DNA of 33,439 bases from Acetobacteraceae bacterium (GCA_023511555.1 JAIMBG010000005.1:1-33439); one strand, 5' to 3'. Numbered from the stretch's first letter, positions 16,332-24,695 are shown. Notes: a model not told the origin generated them from the letters alone. Numbers and translations are program-made.

Positions 16332-16859
16332 GTGGAGGCCGTCCTGGGCAGCGTGACGGGGGTGCTGGCGGCCGCACTCCTCTACGCCGCGTTCTTGAGC
16401 TGGCAGGGAGACGCCGATATCGTGCTCCAGGTGGAGAACGCCCAGCCGAGGAACCTCACAGTGTCCGACGGGCAGGCGCGGTTCGAGCTGGCCGTCCCCT
16501 TGTTCAACCGGGGGAAGCAGGACGGCATGGTGCTGGAGTTCCTGGTTCGGCCGGGGTTCGTCGGCCAGCTCAAAGGGCGGGCGCGCATCAGGGCGGGGGC
16601 GGTTTGGGGGGAGGACGATGAAGGCTCCGGCTACTGGAGGGCCGCCCTGCTCAGGCGCCGCGAGGCGCTGCCCGCCCGGGTGTTCCTGGAGGTGCAGCTC
16701 CACACCGGGGATCCCGCGCGCGACCGGCTGCCTGCCGCCCTTCCCAGGATACCCCTCGCCATCTACTTCGAGTTCGTGGGGAGGAAGCAGATCGAATGGC
16801 GGCTGGCGGAGCTGGTGCTAAACCCTTCGGACTTCGTTGGGGTGGGCGCCGGGACCTGA
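16332..16859 (+). CDS. Membrane-anchored hypothetical protein
   Basis: A 175-residue protein I do not recognise. One N-terminal hydrophobic segment (residues 3-23, VLGSVTGVLAAALLYAAFLS) is followed by a soluble, probably beta-rich domain (ADIVLQVENAQPRNLTVS, FELAVPLFNRGKQDGMVLEF, RVFLEVQLHTG, PLAIYFEFVGRKQIEW). The NRGKQDGMVLEF pattern resembles extracytoplasmic Ig-like domains that carry a 'neutral/positive reference' strand, but this is not a firm family call. The GTG start follows GAGGGG. Its 3' end overlaps the CofE-like gene by 64 bp, suggesting coupled expression. Confidence 0.75.
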   Translation: MEAVLGSVTGVLAAALLYAAFLSWQGDADIVLQVENAQPRNLTVSDGQARFELAVPLFNRGKQDGMVLEFLVRPGFVGQLKGRARIRAGAVWGEDDEGSGYWRAALLRRREALPARVFLEVQLHTGDPARDRLPAALPRIPLAIYFEFVGRKQIEWRLAELVLNPSDFVGVGAGT

Positions 16860-17530
16860 AGCCCCAGGCCTTCCCCATCCGCACCCGCATACTGACCCCC
16901 GACGACGACCTCATCCAGGTGCTGAGGGAGTATGCCGGCCCCCTGCTGGGCCGGGGCAGCGTGGTGGCGGTGTCCGAGACCGCCCTGGCCATACTGCAGG
17001 GGCGGTTTGTGCGCCCCGAGCGGGTGCGGCCGGGGCCGCTGGCGCGGTTCTTGGCCCGGTTCGTCAGCCGGACCGGAAGCCTGTCTTCGCCCTTTGCGCT
17101 GCAACTCGTCATGCAGGAGCACGGCCGGGCCCGCGTGGCTCTGGCTTTCCTGGTGGGGGTCATAACCCGGCTGCTGCTGGGCCGCTCCGGGGATCTCTAC
17201 CGCATCGCCGGCCCCCAGGCCTCCCTGGTCGACGACGTCACCGGGACGCTCCCCCCCTACGACAAGCACATCGTGCTGGGCCCCAAGGACCCCCAGAGAG
17301 TGGTGGAGGAGATAAGGCGCCGGACCGGGTCTGAGGCGGCGGTCATCGACGCCAACGACCTGGGGGGGGTGAGCATCGTGGCGGCCACCCGCGGGGTGAA
17401 CCGGGCCCACCTCCGGGAGGTGTTCAGGACCAACCCCTGGGGCAACGGCGACGAGCAGACGCCCATCCTCATCCTCCGCTACTCCACCTCCTCCGCCCCG
17501 CCGCCGCGCCTGCGGGGCCTCGCCTCATAG
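16796..17530 (+). CDS. CofE-like (coenzyme F420 gamma-glutamyl ligase family) protein
   Basis: A 244-residue member of the F420-0:gamma-glutamyl ligase (CofE) family, which adds glutamate to F420 or a related acceptor using GTP. Visible motifs: FPIRTRILTPDDDL, GSVVAVSETALAI, the Gly/Asp-rich GPQASLVDDVTGTLPPYDKHIVLGP and AAVIDANDLGGVSIVA. The only ATG/GTG/TTG before the conserved part is ATG at 16796, preceded by GGAGG, which makes a 64-nt overlap with the upstream gene. No other F420 biosynthesis gene is in the window. In Bacillota this family may act on other substrates, so the substrate is uncertain. Confidence 0.85.
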   Translation: MAAGGAGAKPFGLRWGGRRDLKPQAFPIRTRILTPDDDLIQVLREYAGPLLGRGSVVAVSETALAILQGRFVRPERVRPGPLARFLARFVSRTGSLSSPFALQLVMQEHGRARVALAFLVGVITRLLLGRSGDLYRIAGPQASLVDDVTGTLPPYDKHIVLGPKDPQRVVEEIRRRTGSEAAVIDANDLGGVSIVAATRGVNRAHLREVFRTNPWGNGDEQTPILILRYSTSSAPPPRLRGLAS

Positions 17531-17603
17531 AGGACGGGGCATCACCCCCCGCGCCCGCGAATAAGCATACCCCGTAGCCGGCTGCGGGCCGGAGGGGTAG
17601 CTC

Positions 17604-19292
17604 ATGCGGTCGGGCCGTCTGCTGCGGGAGACCGCCATCCTGGCCGCCGCGGGGCTGGGCTGCAAGCTCCTGGGCGGCCTGTCCAAGCTCCCGCTGGCCT
17701 GGATGCTGGGGGCGCACGGCATCGGCGTCTTTCAGCTTGCGTTCACCTTCTACGGCCTCACCCTGGCGCTGGCGGTCTCGGGCTTTCCTGTGGCAGCCTC
17801 CAAGCTGGTGGCCGAAAGGACGGCCGTGGGCGATTCAGCGGGGGCGCGGGCGGGGTTCAGGCTGGCCTACGCCCTGCTCTTCGCGATAGGGGCCCTGGCC
17901 TCGGCCGCTCTCTACTTCGGGGCCCCAGGCGTGGCCGCCCTGCTTCGCAACCCTCACGTTTCGGGGCCGCTTAAGGCCACCGCGCCCGCCGTTCTCCTGG
18001 TCGCGCTGGCCGCCGCCTACCGCGGCTACTTCCAGGGCCACCGCCGGCTCATCCCCACCGCCGTCTCCCAGCTCGCCGAGCAGGCGGTCCGCGTCGCCGC
18101 CATGCTGGCGCTGGCCTACCTCCTGCGCCCCCGCGGCCTGGTTCCCGCCGTCACCGGCGCCAGCCTGGGCAGCACCCTGGGGGCGCTTGCCGCCCTTCTG
18201 GTGGTGGGCTGGCTGTACCACATCGGCGGCCGCCTGGGCGGAGGAACGGACGGCGGGTTCCGCCGGAGAGGGGGCGGAGTACGGTCCCGCCGAACCCCGG
18301 GGCGGCGCGGGCGGCTCAGGCCGGTGCCCTGGCACCCCCCGCCGCCGGCGCCTCCTCCCGCCTGGCGGCTGCGGGGGCGCGGGCCGGGGGCCGGGGCGCT
18401 GCTCCGGAGCCTGGCCGCAACCGCAGCGCCGGTGTCGGCTGGGAGCGCGGTGCTGCCGGTCACCGAGGCCGCCGTGGCCGTCATCGTGCTGGCCCGGCTC
18501 CAGGCGGCGGGCTACACCTCCCTTGGCGCCACCCACCTTTACGGGGAGCTTTACGGCCTGGCCTACTCCCTGGTCACGCTGCCCGCCATAGCCGCGGCCG
18601 CCCTGGCGGCGGCGCTGGTCCCCGCCGTGGCCGGGGCGGTGGCGGCCGGAGACCTGCGGCGGGCCGCCACGTACGCCCGTTCTTCGCTGCGGCTCACCGT
18701 GGTGGGCTCGCTCCCCGCGGCGCTGGGGATGTATCTTTTGGCCGCGCCACTCTGCGGCCTGCTCTTCGGGGTTAGAGAGGCCGGGGCCGCGCTGGCCCCC
18801 CTGGCCCCGGCCGCGCTGCTCATCGCGCTACAGCAGACCACCACCGGCCTGCTGCAGGGCCTGGGCCGCCCCGTGGTGCCGGTCGTGGGGATGGTCCTGG
18901 GCGGGCTGGCCAACGCCGCCCTGGCCTACTGGCTCACCGCGATCCCCTCCCTGGGCATCGCCGGCGCGGCCGGCGCGGTGGTGGGGGGGTACGCGGTGGC
19001 AGTGGGGGTCAACCTGGCCTGCCTGCTGGGCCGGCCGGGGTTCTGGCCGGCCCTGGGGGACGCGGCGGCGAAACCCTTCATCGCCTGCTGGCTCATGGCC
19101 CTGGCGGTGCAGAGGGCGCACCCGGCCCTGGCCCGGACTCTCGGGCAGGGGGTGGGGGTGCTCCTGGCGGTGGTGGTGGGGTCGGCGGTGTACGCCGCCG
19201 CGATGCTGGTGATGAGGGGATTCAGCCGCCAGGAGCTGGAGCTGGTCCCCGGGATCGGTGCGGGGCTGGCGAGGCGGTTCGGGAAGAGATAG
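17604..19292 (+). CDS. spoVB: SpoVB/MurJ-type polysaccharide (lipid II) flippase
   Basis: A 562-residue multi-pass membrane protein of the MVF/oligosaccharidyl-lipid flippase family; SpoVB is the form used in spore cortex synthesis. The N-terminal ETAILAAAGLGCKLLGGLSK and YRGYFQGHRRLIPTAVSQL are family signatures, and about 12-14 hydrophobic segments follow. A cytoplasmic loop at residues about 213-275 is unusually rich in Gly, Arg and Pro (RRRGGGVRSRRTPGRRGRL then a Pro run) and looks like an expanded linker. The C-terminus ends ELVPGIGAGLARRFGKR. The ATG is preceded by GGAGGGG. It could also serve vegetative wall synthesis, but it is one of the markers that point to a spore-forming lineage. 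Confidence 0.88.
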   Translation: MRSGRLLRETAILAAAGLGCKLLGGLSKLPLAWMLGAHGIGVFQLAFTFYGLTLALAVSGFPVAASKLVAERTAVGDSAGARAGFRLAYALLFAIGALASAALYFGAPGVAALLRNPHVSGPLKATAPAVLLVALAAAYRGYFQGHRRLIPTAVSQLAEQAVRVAAMLALAYLLRPRGLVPAVTGASLGSTLGALAALLVVGWLYHIGGRLGGGTDGGFRRRGGGVRSRRTPGRRGRLRPVPWHPPPPAPPPAWRLRGRGPGAGALLRSLAATAAPVSAGSAVLPVTEAAVAVIVLARLQAAGYTSLGATHLYGELYGLAYSLVTLPAIAAAALAAALVPAVAGAVAAGDLRRAATYARSSLRLTVVGSLPAALGMYLLAAPLCGLLFGVREAGAALAPLAPAALLIALQQTTTGLLQGLGRPVVPVVGMVLGGLANAALAYWLTAIPSLGIAGAAGAVVGGYAVAVGVNLACLLGRPGFWPALGDAAAKPFIACWLMALAVQRAHPALARTLGQGVGVLLAVVVGSAVYAAAMLVMRGFSRQELELVPGIGAGLARRFGKR

Positions 19293-19374
19293 GGGGAAGC
19301 AGGGGCGGCAGCCCCAGCGGCCTGGGATCCCCCACGCCGCCGCGGGCGCCGCCCCGGCTGTGGCTGCCCTTCGG

Positions 19375-19698
19375 CTATGCCCCCGTTCCGGGCTCCTCGC
19401 CCGGCGGCCGGTGGTGCTTCCGGCAGGCCGGGTCGCTTGCGACCTCGTAGCCCCCCAGGGCCATCACCGCCACCAGAAGGCCGTTGAAGAACGCCACCAG
19501 GGCCGTCTGGCAGGTCAGCCCCCCCGAGGCCGCCAGCGCAAGGAAGACCACGACCCACGACCAGGCCAGGACGTACAGCCGGATGATCCAGTGGGGAAAG
19601 CGCTTCAGCGCGGGCTTGGTTAACTGGACCACCAGCCCCACCGCCGCCGCAGCCCCCGCCTGGGTGCCGAGCGTCTGCAGCGTGAACTCCTCCGGCAC
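19375..19698 (-). CDS. Small two-helix membrane protein, holin-like
   Basis: A 107-residue protein with a short acidic N-terminus (VPEEFTLQTLGTQAG), a first weakly hydrophobic segment (AGAAAAVGLVVQLTKPAL), two strong membrane segments (RLYVLAWSWVVVFLALAASG and TALVAFFNGLLVAVMALGGY) and a charged C-terminal tail (KHHRPPGEEPG). Layout and size resemble phage- or sporulation-associated holin-type proteins of clostridia, but no phage genes are nearby. The GTG at 19698 has GGGGGGAGAGG upstream. Function is unproven. Confidence 0.7.
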   Translation of the reverse strand: MPEEFTLQTLGTQAGAAAAVGLVVQLTKPALKRFPHWIIRLYVLAWSWVVVFLALAASGGLTCQTALVAFFNGLLVAVMALGGYEVASDPACRKHHRPPGEEPGTGA

Positions 19699-20102
19699 GA
19701 CCTCTCCCCCCCTTCTCCCCCGTGCCCGGACGGCAGGCCCGCCGCCCGGAGAAAGACAGCCACCGGGGTACCCTCCCCCGGTGGTCCGAGGAGAGGATTC
19801 GAGACCGCCCCCGAAGGGTCCTTCCGGTATTGGGGGAAAAATCTTCTCTCCCGAACTGCACCCCGTCCCGGGGCGGCGCGCGCCGGGTGGCTGCCCGGGG
19901 CCGTTCGCCGAGCGTAACAGTGCTGGGGGCCGTGTAGGCCCCGGTTTCACAGCCGTTGCGGGTGCATGGGGCCGGGTGAAGGGCTGCCTCAGTCGGAGAC
20001 GTGAGCGGAAGGGTCCCAGACCCAGACACTCTGGTCTGGGAGGAGTGGACGACAGGATAGTAGAAATAGCAAAAAGCAGAAAGTGGATAGGAGGGTTCGA
20101 CG
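19699..20102. other. Intergenic region with hairpins
   Basis: This 404-bp divergent spacer holds two exact hairpins: CCACCGGGG/CCCCGGTGG (19760-19784) and TCCCAGACC/GGTCTGGGA (20014-20041). GGGGCC/GGCCCC (near 19924-19941) is a further short stem. I see no gene in it. The 3' part is purine- and A-rich (GATAGTAGAAATAGCAAAAAG) and leads into the lipoprotein ribosome binding site; no clear -35/-10 pair was found. Confidence 0.4.
20014..20041 (+). promoter_or_regulatory. Leader hairpin before the propeller-protein gene
   Basis: A perfect 9-bp stem (20014-20022 with 20033-20041) and a 10-nt loop. The left arm has a tandem CCAGAC repeat, so a competing smaller hairpin (CCAGA-cac-TCTGG, 20022-20034) can form. 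This could be an attenuator or stabilising 5' structure; nothing identifies a ligand. Confidence 0.35.
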
Positions 20103-22220
20103 TTGGGCAACCGCAGAGGCAGTCGTCTTATAACGGGCCTGCTGGCCGGGGGACTCTGCCTCCTGGTTCTCGCCTCCCTGGGGTGCCAGACGGGCGGCGC
20201 CGGGGCCTACCGCCCCCGGCGTCCCTGGGAGGCGGCCGGAGTGGGCAGGCTGAGCCAGGACGCCGTGGTGGCGGTCTACACGGGGCCGTCGGACTTCTTG
20301 TCTCTGGCCAGCCACCCCGAGGCCCTGGCCTTTGCCGCGCCGGGCCGGGAGCTGAACCACATCTTCGTCTACTTCTGCAACGTCCAGGCGGGCGGCAGGC
20401 TCTCGTCCCCGACCTCCGGCCTCGCCGATGCCCGGCTGGCGGGGGCGGCTCGGTGGGCCCAGAGGCGCGGGGTGGAGGTCCACCTGGTGGTGGGCGGGGT
20501 GGGGGCCGGCGGGACCAGCCTGGCCTCACCCGAAACCCGCGGAAGGCTCAAAGACGCTATCCTGGAGCTTGCAGCCGCCGCCCCCAGGGGGGTGACCGGA
20601 GTCCAGCTCTGCGTAGAGGGGCTCAGGCCGGAGGGTCCGGCCTTCGAGGGTCTCCTGGAGCTGCTGGGCAAGGTGCGCGAGAAGCTGCCCCCCCAAAAGA
20701 AGCTGGGGGTCGCCGCCCCCAGGTGGGCCTGGGACGGTAAGGAGTCTGAATGGCAGTGGGGGCAGGCCGCCCTGGGCCGGCTGGGACCGGCCGACTACGT
20801 CGTGGTCATGAACCGCGACTGGGGGAAGGCGCTCAGGAAGGCGGAGGACTACAGTTGCCTCACCCGTGACATGGTCGAGGCACTGGCCCTGACCCTGGGG
20901 AACCGCCTGGTGGTCGGCATCCCGGCCTGCGCCGCCACGCCCGGCCACGACCCCGCCGTGGAGAACCCTGTAGCCGCGGCCGCGGGGCTTTTGAGGGCCG
21001 CCGAGGTGGGCAGGATCGGAGGGGTAGCGGTTCACTGGTACGCCCCCCAGGACGCGGGGGCCCTCTCTCCGGCCGGTTGGGACGCGTTGCGGGCCGTGAT
21101 CACCCCCCGGGTGACCTTTGCCGCTACCTTCGGCGGTCCGGCAAGCGACTGCGCCACCGGCCTTCAGCCCGCCCCCGACGGAGGCTATGTCCTGGCCGGG
21201 TGGACGGATTCCCGTGGCTCGGGCAGCGACGACGCATGGCTCATAAAGACCGACGCCGGGGGGAGGGAGGTCTGGTCACGGACCTTCGGCGGGGCCGGCT
21301 CGGACGGGGCCTCCGCCGTGGCGGCGACCAGGGACGGGGGCTGCCTCCTCGCCGGCGGCACCGAATCCTCGGGCTCGGGCGGGAAAGACGCGTGGCTCAT
21401 CAAGACCGACCCGACGGGGAGAGAGGTCTGGTCCCGCACCTTGGGCGGGGCCGGCAAGGACTGGGCCTACTGCGCCCTGGAGGCACCCGACGGCGGCTAC
21501 CTCGTGGCCGGCTACACCGAGTCTTCCGGGAACGGGGGGTCCGACGCCTGGCTACTCAGGACCGACCCCGCAGGCAACGAGGTGTGGTCCCGCACCTTCG
21601 GAGGCCCTGGCTGGGACTGGCTGAACTGGGTCGAGCCGGCGACCGACGGGGGCTACATCCTGGCCGGCCGCACCGAGTCGTTCGGGGCGGGAGACGGCGA
21701 CGCTTGGGTCATCAAGATTGACACCGCGGGCAGGGAGGCCTGGTCCCGCACCTTCGGGGGGCCAAGGGACGACCGGGCCTGGTGCGTGCGTCCTCTGGCC
21801 GGCGGCGGCTGCATCGTGGCCGGCTGCACCGAGTCGACGGGCGCGGGGGGCGCCGACGCCTGGCTCATCAAGCTGGACTCGTCTGGCAAAGAGGTCTGGT
21901 CGCGGACCTTCGGGGGCCCTGAGGACGACGAGGCCAACAGCGTCCAGCCTACGGCGGACGGCGGCTACGTAGTAGCGGGCTACACCCGGTCGTTCGGCGC
22001 CGGTGAAGCCGACGCCTGGCTCATCAGCACCGATGTCAACGGCAGGCAGATCTGGTCCCGAACCTTCGGCGGAACCGGGGAGGACAGGGCCTGGGCCGTG
22101 CTTGTAGCGGCCGACGGCGGCTTCGTGCTGGCCGGCGAGACCCAGTCCTTCGGGGCTGGCGACGGCGACGCCTGGCTGATCAAGACCGACGCCGCGGGGA
22201 GGGTGTTCGAGGGGGAGTGA
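20103..22220 (+). CDS. Secreted GH18-like/seven-repeat beta-propeller protein
   Basis: A 705-residue exported protein. The signal region (RLITGLLAGGLCLLVLASLG then Cys28) looks like a lipoprotein signal, though the lipobox is imperfect. Residues about 50-335 resemble a TIM-barrel glycoside-hydrolase-18-type domain (LNHIFVYFCNVQ, EVHLVVGG, GVTGVQLCVEGL, YVVVMNRDWG, GGVAVHWY). The usual DxxDxDxE motif is degenerate, with only the Glu matching, so it may bind rather than cut glycans. From residue 337 come seven 52-residue repeats of the form SRTFGG..D.....DGGY..AG.TES.G.G..DAWLIKTD..G.EVW, enough for a seven-bladed propeller. The TTG start has AGGAGGG 8 nt upstream. A decayed extra blade lies downstream at 22351-22482. 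Confidence 0.85.
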   Translation: MGNRRGSRLITGLLAGGLCLLVLASLGCQTGGAGAYRPRRPWEAAGVGRLSQDAVVAVYTGPSDFLSLASHPEALAFAAPGRELNHIFVYFCNVQAGGRLSSPTSGLADARLAGAARWAQRRGVEVHLVVGGVGAGGTSLASPETRGRLKDAILELAAAAPRGVTGVQLCVEGLRPEGPAFEGLLELLGKVREKLPPQKKLGVAAPRWAWDGKESEWQWGQAALGRLGPADYVVVMNRDWGKALRKAEDYSCLTRDMVEALALTLGNRLVVGIPACAATPGHDPAVENPVAAAAGLLRAAEVGRIGGVAVHWYAPQDAGALSPAGWDALRAVITPRVTFAATFGGPASDCATGLQPAPDGGYVLAGWTDSRGSGSDDAWLIKTDAGGREVWSRTFGGAGSDGASAVAATRDGGCLLAGGTESSGSGGKDAWLIKTDPTGREVWSRTLGGAGKDWAYCALEAPDGGYLVAGYTESSGNGGSDAWLLRTDPAGNEVWSRTFGGPGWDWLNWVEPATDGGYILAGRTESFGAGDGDAWVIKIDTAGREAWSRTFGGPRDDRAWCVRPLAGGGCIVAGCTESTGAGGADAWLIKLDSSGKEVWSRTFGGPEDDEANSVQPTADGGYVVAGYTRSFGAGEADAWLISTDVNGRQIWSRTFGGTGEDRAWAVLVAADGGFVLAGETQSFGAGDGDAWLIKTDAAGRVFEGE
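21111..22205 (+). repeat. Seven tandem 156-bp propeller-blade repeats
   Basis: Seven in-frame copies of a 52-codon unit, each containing TFGG, DGG(Y/C), AG.T.S.G and DAWLIK. The copies are similar in DNA as well as protein (for example the repeated gtctggtcccgcaccttcgg-type segment), which suggests amplification by unequal crossing-over and makes the region prone to copy-number change or assembly collapse. Confidence 0.9.
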
Positions 22221-22808
22221 TGGAGGAAGCCTGAAGTTCGTCAGGCCGACAGCCCCCAATGAGCTGGAACGGCGGGCATTCGCCAGCCAGAAATGCAGGA
22301 GTTGAGAGGAGGCTGGTGAATCGAGAGATACATCGGGAGGTTGCTACGTTGAGGAACTGTTTTGGGCGGAACCGAGGGACGACGGCGGCTGCGTCCTGGC
22401 CGGCTGCACTGATTCCTTCGGGGCCGCTGAGGGCGGCCGGCTCATGAAGACCAACGCCGAAGGAAGTATACCCCGCCCCTGAGCAGAGGCCCTGAACGCA
22501 CCCGCGCAAGGAGCCACGCAAGGCCGGCTGGGCCAAAGGGAGGCCGGCCGGCCTTGGTATTTGCGACCACTGCCCCCAGGACAGGCCGCCGGCTTCGGCG
22601 CCAGCCCCATCTCCAGCAGTACCCGCGACCCCCCCGCGTCTCCCGGCAGGAACCCGCCCCCTGCCCGGCCAATAAGGCCATATATCAGCCGGGCAGACGC
22701 CCCGGGGACCTGGCGACGCGGCCTGCGGCCCCTCGCGGCCGCCTGCAGGCAACCCTCCCCCGCCCCGGTCCGTCGCCTGGCGTCATCCAGGACAAGGAGG
22801 GATCACCC
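22221..22808. other. Intergenic region with blade remnant and GC-rich hairpin
   Basis: A 588-bp spacer. It holds the vestigial propeller blade (22351-22482, listed separately) and a long inverted repeat near 22520-22555 (AAGGCCGGC ... GCCGGCCTT) that could end transcription of the propeller gene, though without a T run. The last 20 bp carry the strong ribosome binding site AAGGAGGGATCACCC of the M28-like gene. No other gene is supported. Confidence 0.45.
22351..22482 (+). pseudogene. Vestigial single propeller blade
   Basis: The frame reads RDDGGCVLAGCTDSFGAAEG followed by GRLMKTNAEGSIPRP and a stop. It matches one blade of the upstream propeller (DGGCLLAGGTESSGSG...WLIKTD) but lacks the DAW and has no start codon. 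The TTTTGGGCGGAACCG just before it equals the TTCGGCGGAACCG of an upstream blade with an extra base, i.e. a frameshift. It is best read as a broken eighth blade or the tail of a lost paralogue. Confidence 0.7.
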
Positions 22809-24608
22809 ATGTCCACCGGCGGACCGGCTCAGCTCGAAGCCCGTCTTCTCTCCGCGCTCTCCCCGGACCGCGCCCTGGCTCACACCCGGTGGCTTACCGA
22901 GCACACCCCCTACCGCATCTCCGGCGGCGGCCAGGACCGAACCGCGGCCCTCTATGTCCGCGACCGCCTGGCTGAGGCCGGCCTCAGCGCCGAGCTCCAG
23001 GAGTTCTACACCTACTGCAGCTTCCCCGAAGCGGCCTCGCTGCACGTGGTGGAGCCCGCGCTCGGGGAGATGGCCTGCCAGCCTTGCTGCCATATCGCCC
23101 CCACGCCCGAGGATGGCATCACGGCGGAGCTGGTGGACGCCGGCGGCGGATCCGAGGAGGAGTTGGCCCGGGCCGAGGTCTCCGGCAGGATCGTGCTCTG
23201 CGAGGTTTCCTACGCGCCCGCGCCCCCGGAGAAGGCCCGGCTGGCGGTGCATGCCGGCGCCCGGGGCATGGTGCTTATGAACTGGGGACTCCCCGACCAG
23301 ACGGAGATCCCCATGCGGGCGCTGAAGATGGTCTGGGGCAACCCCACGCCCGTCACCTTCGGGGAGATACCCCAGATCAGCGCGGTGAGCGTAAGCCGCG
23401 CCGACGGCGAGCGGCTGAGGCGGCTCTGCGCCCGGGGCCGCACCGTCGTCCAGATGAAAGCCGCCTCCACGCGGGAGTGGCGGCCGGTGGTCCAGCCGGT
23501 AGGGCGACTGGAGGGGACCCGCTGGCCCCGCCAGTTCCTTCTGGCCAGCGGCCACCTCGACGCCTGGGAGCCTGGAGTCACCTGCAACGCCACCGGGAAC
23601 GGCCTCATGCTGGAGCTGGCCAGGGTATTCGGCGCCTTCCGGGAGCACCTCGGCCGCAGCCTGGTCTTCGCGTTCTGGAACGGCCACGAGGTCGCCGAGG
23701 CAGCGGGGTCCACCTGGTTCGTCGACCGCATGTGGGACGAGGTGAGCCAGAACTGCGTCGCCTACCTCAACATCGACTCCCCGGGGCTGCGTGGGGTAGA
23801 GCACCACGCGGCGGCCAGCACCCTTGAGCTGGCAGACTTCCACCAGGCCGTGGAGCGGGACGTGCTCGGCTCCGCCGGCCCGCGCCAGCCGCTGGGCCGC
23901 ATCGGGGACCAGTCCTTCTTCGGCGTGGGCGTTCCCGCCCTGGCGGGCAGGTCGCCCTTTCCCGCCTCAGAGCTCAAGCGGACGCACGGCGCCGTGTTCG
24001 GCTGGTGGAACCACACTGCGGCCGACACCCTGGACAAGGTGGACGAGGCGGCGTTCTCCCGTGAGCTGCGCGTATACGCCGCCTACATCTTCCGGCTGCT
24101 CACCTCCCCTGTGCTCCCCTTCTCCTTCGTGGGCTACGCCCGCCACCTCCGCGAGGCCCTGGCCGGGTACGCCGCGGGATCCCCGGCGGAGCTCAACCTT
24201 GAGCCCCTGGCCGCCCTGGCCGGGGAGCTGGAGAGAAAGGCGGCTTCGCTCGAGGCGCTGCGCCGCAGCCTCGATGGCGAGGTAGCCAACTCCGGCGCCG
24301 GCCCCGGGGAGGAGCGGGTGGATGAGGTGAACCGCTGCCTGATGAGGCTGAGCCGCGTCCTGGGGCACGCGACCTACACCGTCGCGGGGCGCTATGGCCA
24401 GGACAGCTACGGGCTCAGCGTCCTTTCGCGGCCGATCCCGGGGCTGGCGGCCGCGCCCGCCATGGCCTCGATGAAGCGGGGGACGGACGCCGCCGAGACG
24501 CTGCTCACCGACCTCCTGCGGCAGCGCAACCGCATCGCCGACGCCCTGCGGGACGCGGTCGAGGCCGCCGACCGGTGCCTCCGGGCAGCGCAGCGCGGTA
24601 CTGCTTGA
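22809..24608 (+). CDS. M28-like peptidase with PA-type insert, metal ligands altered
   Basis: A 599-residue cytosolic protein (no signal peptide) with an M28 aminopeptidase fold and a PA-like insert (about residues 85-210, SGRIVLCEVSYAP, HAGARGMVLMNWG). Expected M28 site: His249 (SGHLDAW), Asp323 (YLNIDSPG) and His402 (WNHTAADTLD) are kept and Glu294 of GHEV matches the general base. However, the bridging Asp is Cys259 (GVTCNATGN) and the second Glu of the EE pair is Val295. The two-zinc centre is therefore unlikely to be normal. The C-terminal 150 residues are helical. ATG at 22809 is fixed by AAGGAGGGATCACCC. It converges on livF with 87 bp between them; a role with the transporter is only a guess. 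Confidence 0.85.
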   Translation: MSTGGPAQLEARLLSALSPDRALAHTRWLTEHTPYRISGGGQDRTAALYVRDRLAEAGLSAELQEFYTYCSFPEAASLHVVEPALGEMACQPCCHIAPTPEDGITAELVDAGGGSEEELARAEVSGRIVLCEVSYAPAPPEKARLAVHAGARGMVLMNWGLPDQTEIPMRALKMVWGNPTPVTFGEIPQISAVSVSRADGERLRRLCARGRTVVQMKAASTREWRPVVQPVGRLEGTRWPRQFLLASGHLDAWEPGVTCNATGNGLMLELARVFGAFREHLGRSLVFAFWNGHEVAEAAGSTWFVDRMWDEVSQNCVAYLNIDSPGLRGVEHHAAASTLELADFHQAVERDVLGSAGPRQPLGRIGDQSFFGVGVPALAGRSPFPASELKRTHGAVFGWWNHTAADTLDKVDEAAFSRELRVYAAYIFRLLTSPVLPFSFVGYARHLREALAGYAAGSPAELNLEPLAALAGELERKAASLEALRRSLDGEVANSGAGPGEERVDEVNRCLMRLSRVLGHATYTVAGRYGQDSYGLSVLSRPIPGLAAAPAMASMKRGTDAAETLLTDLLRQRNRIADALRDAVEAADRCLRAAQRGTA

Positions 24609-24695
24609 CGTTGGCGGGACCGCTTACCAACTGCAGCCGGCCACGGCCGTGATCGCCGCCAGGAGTCGACAGAAGCCATAGACTGCTGACAGGAC

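Noticed and set aside
19699-20102. Cobalamin, c-di-GMP or Moco riboswitch in the spacer
   Set aside because: I looked for the conserved cores (GCCACTG, GCAAA/GGGCAAA and others) and did not find them; only simple hairpins are present.
22803-23843. Minus-strand frame opposite the M28-like gene
   Set aside because: Opposite-strand shadow; no ribosome binding site and no motifs, against a strong site and a recognisable fold on the plus strand.
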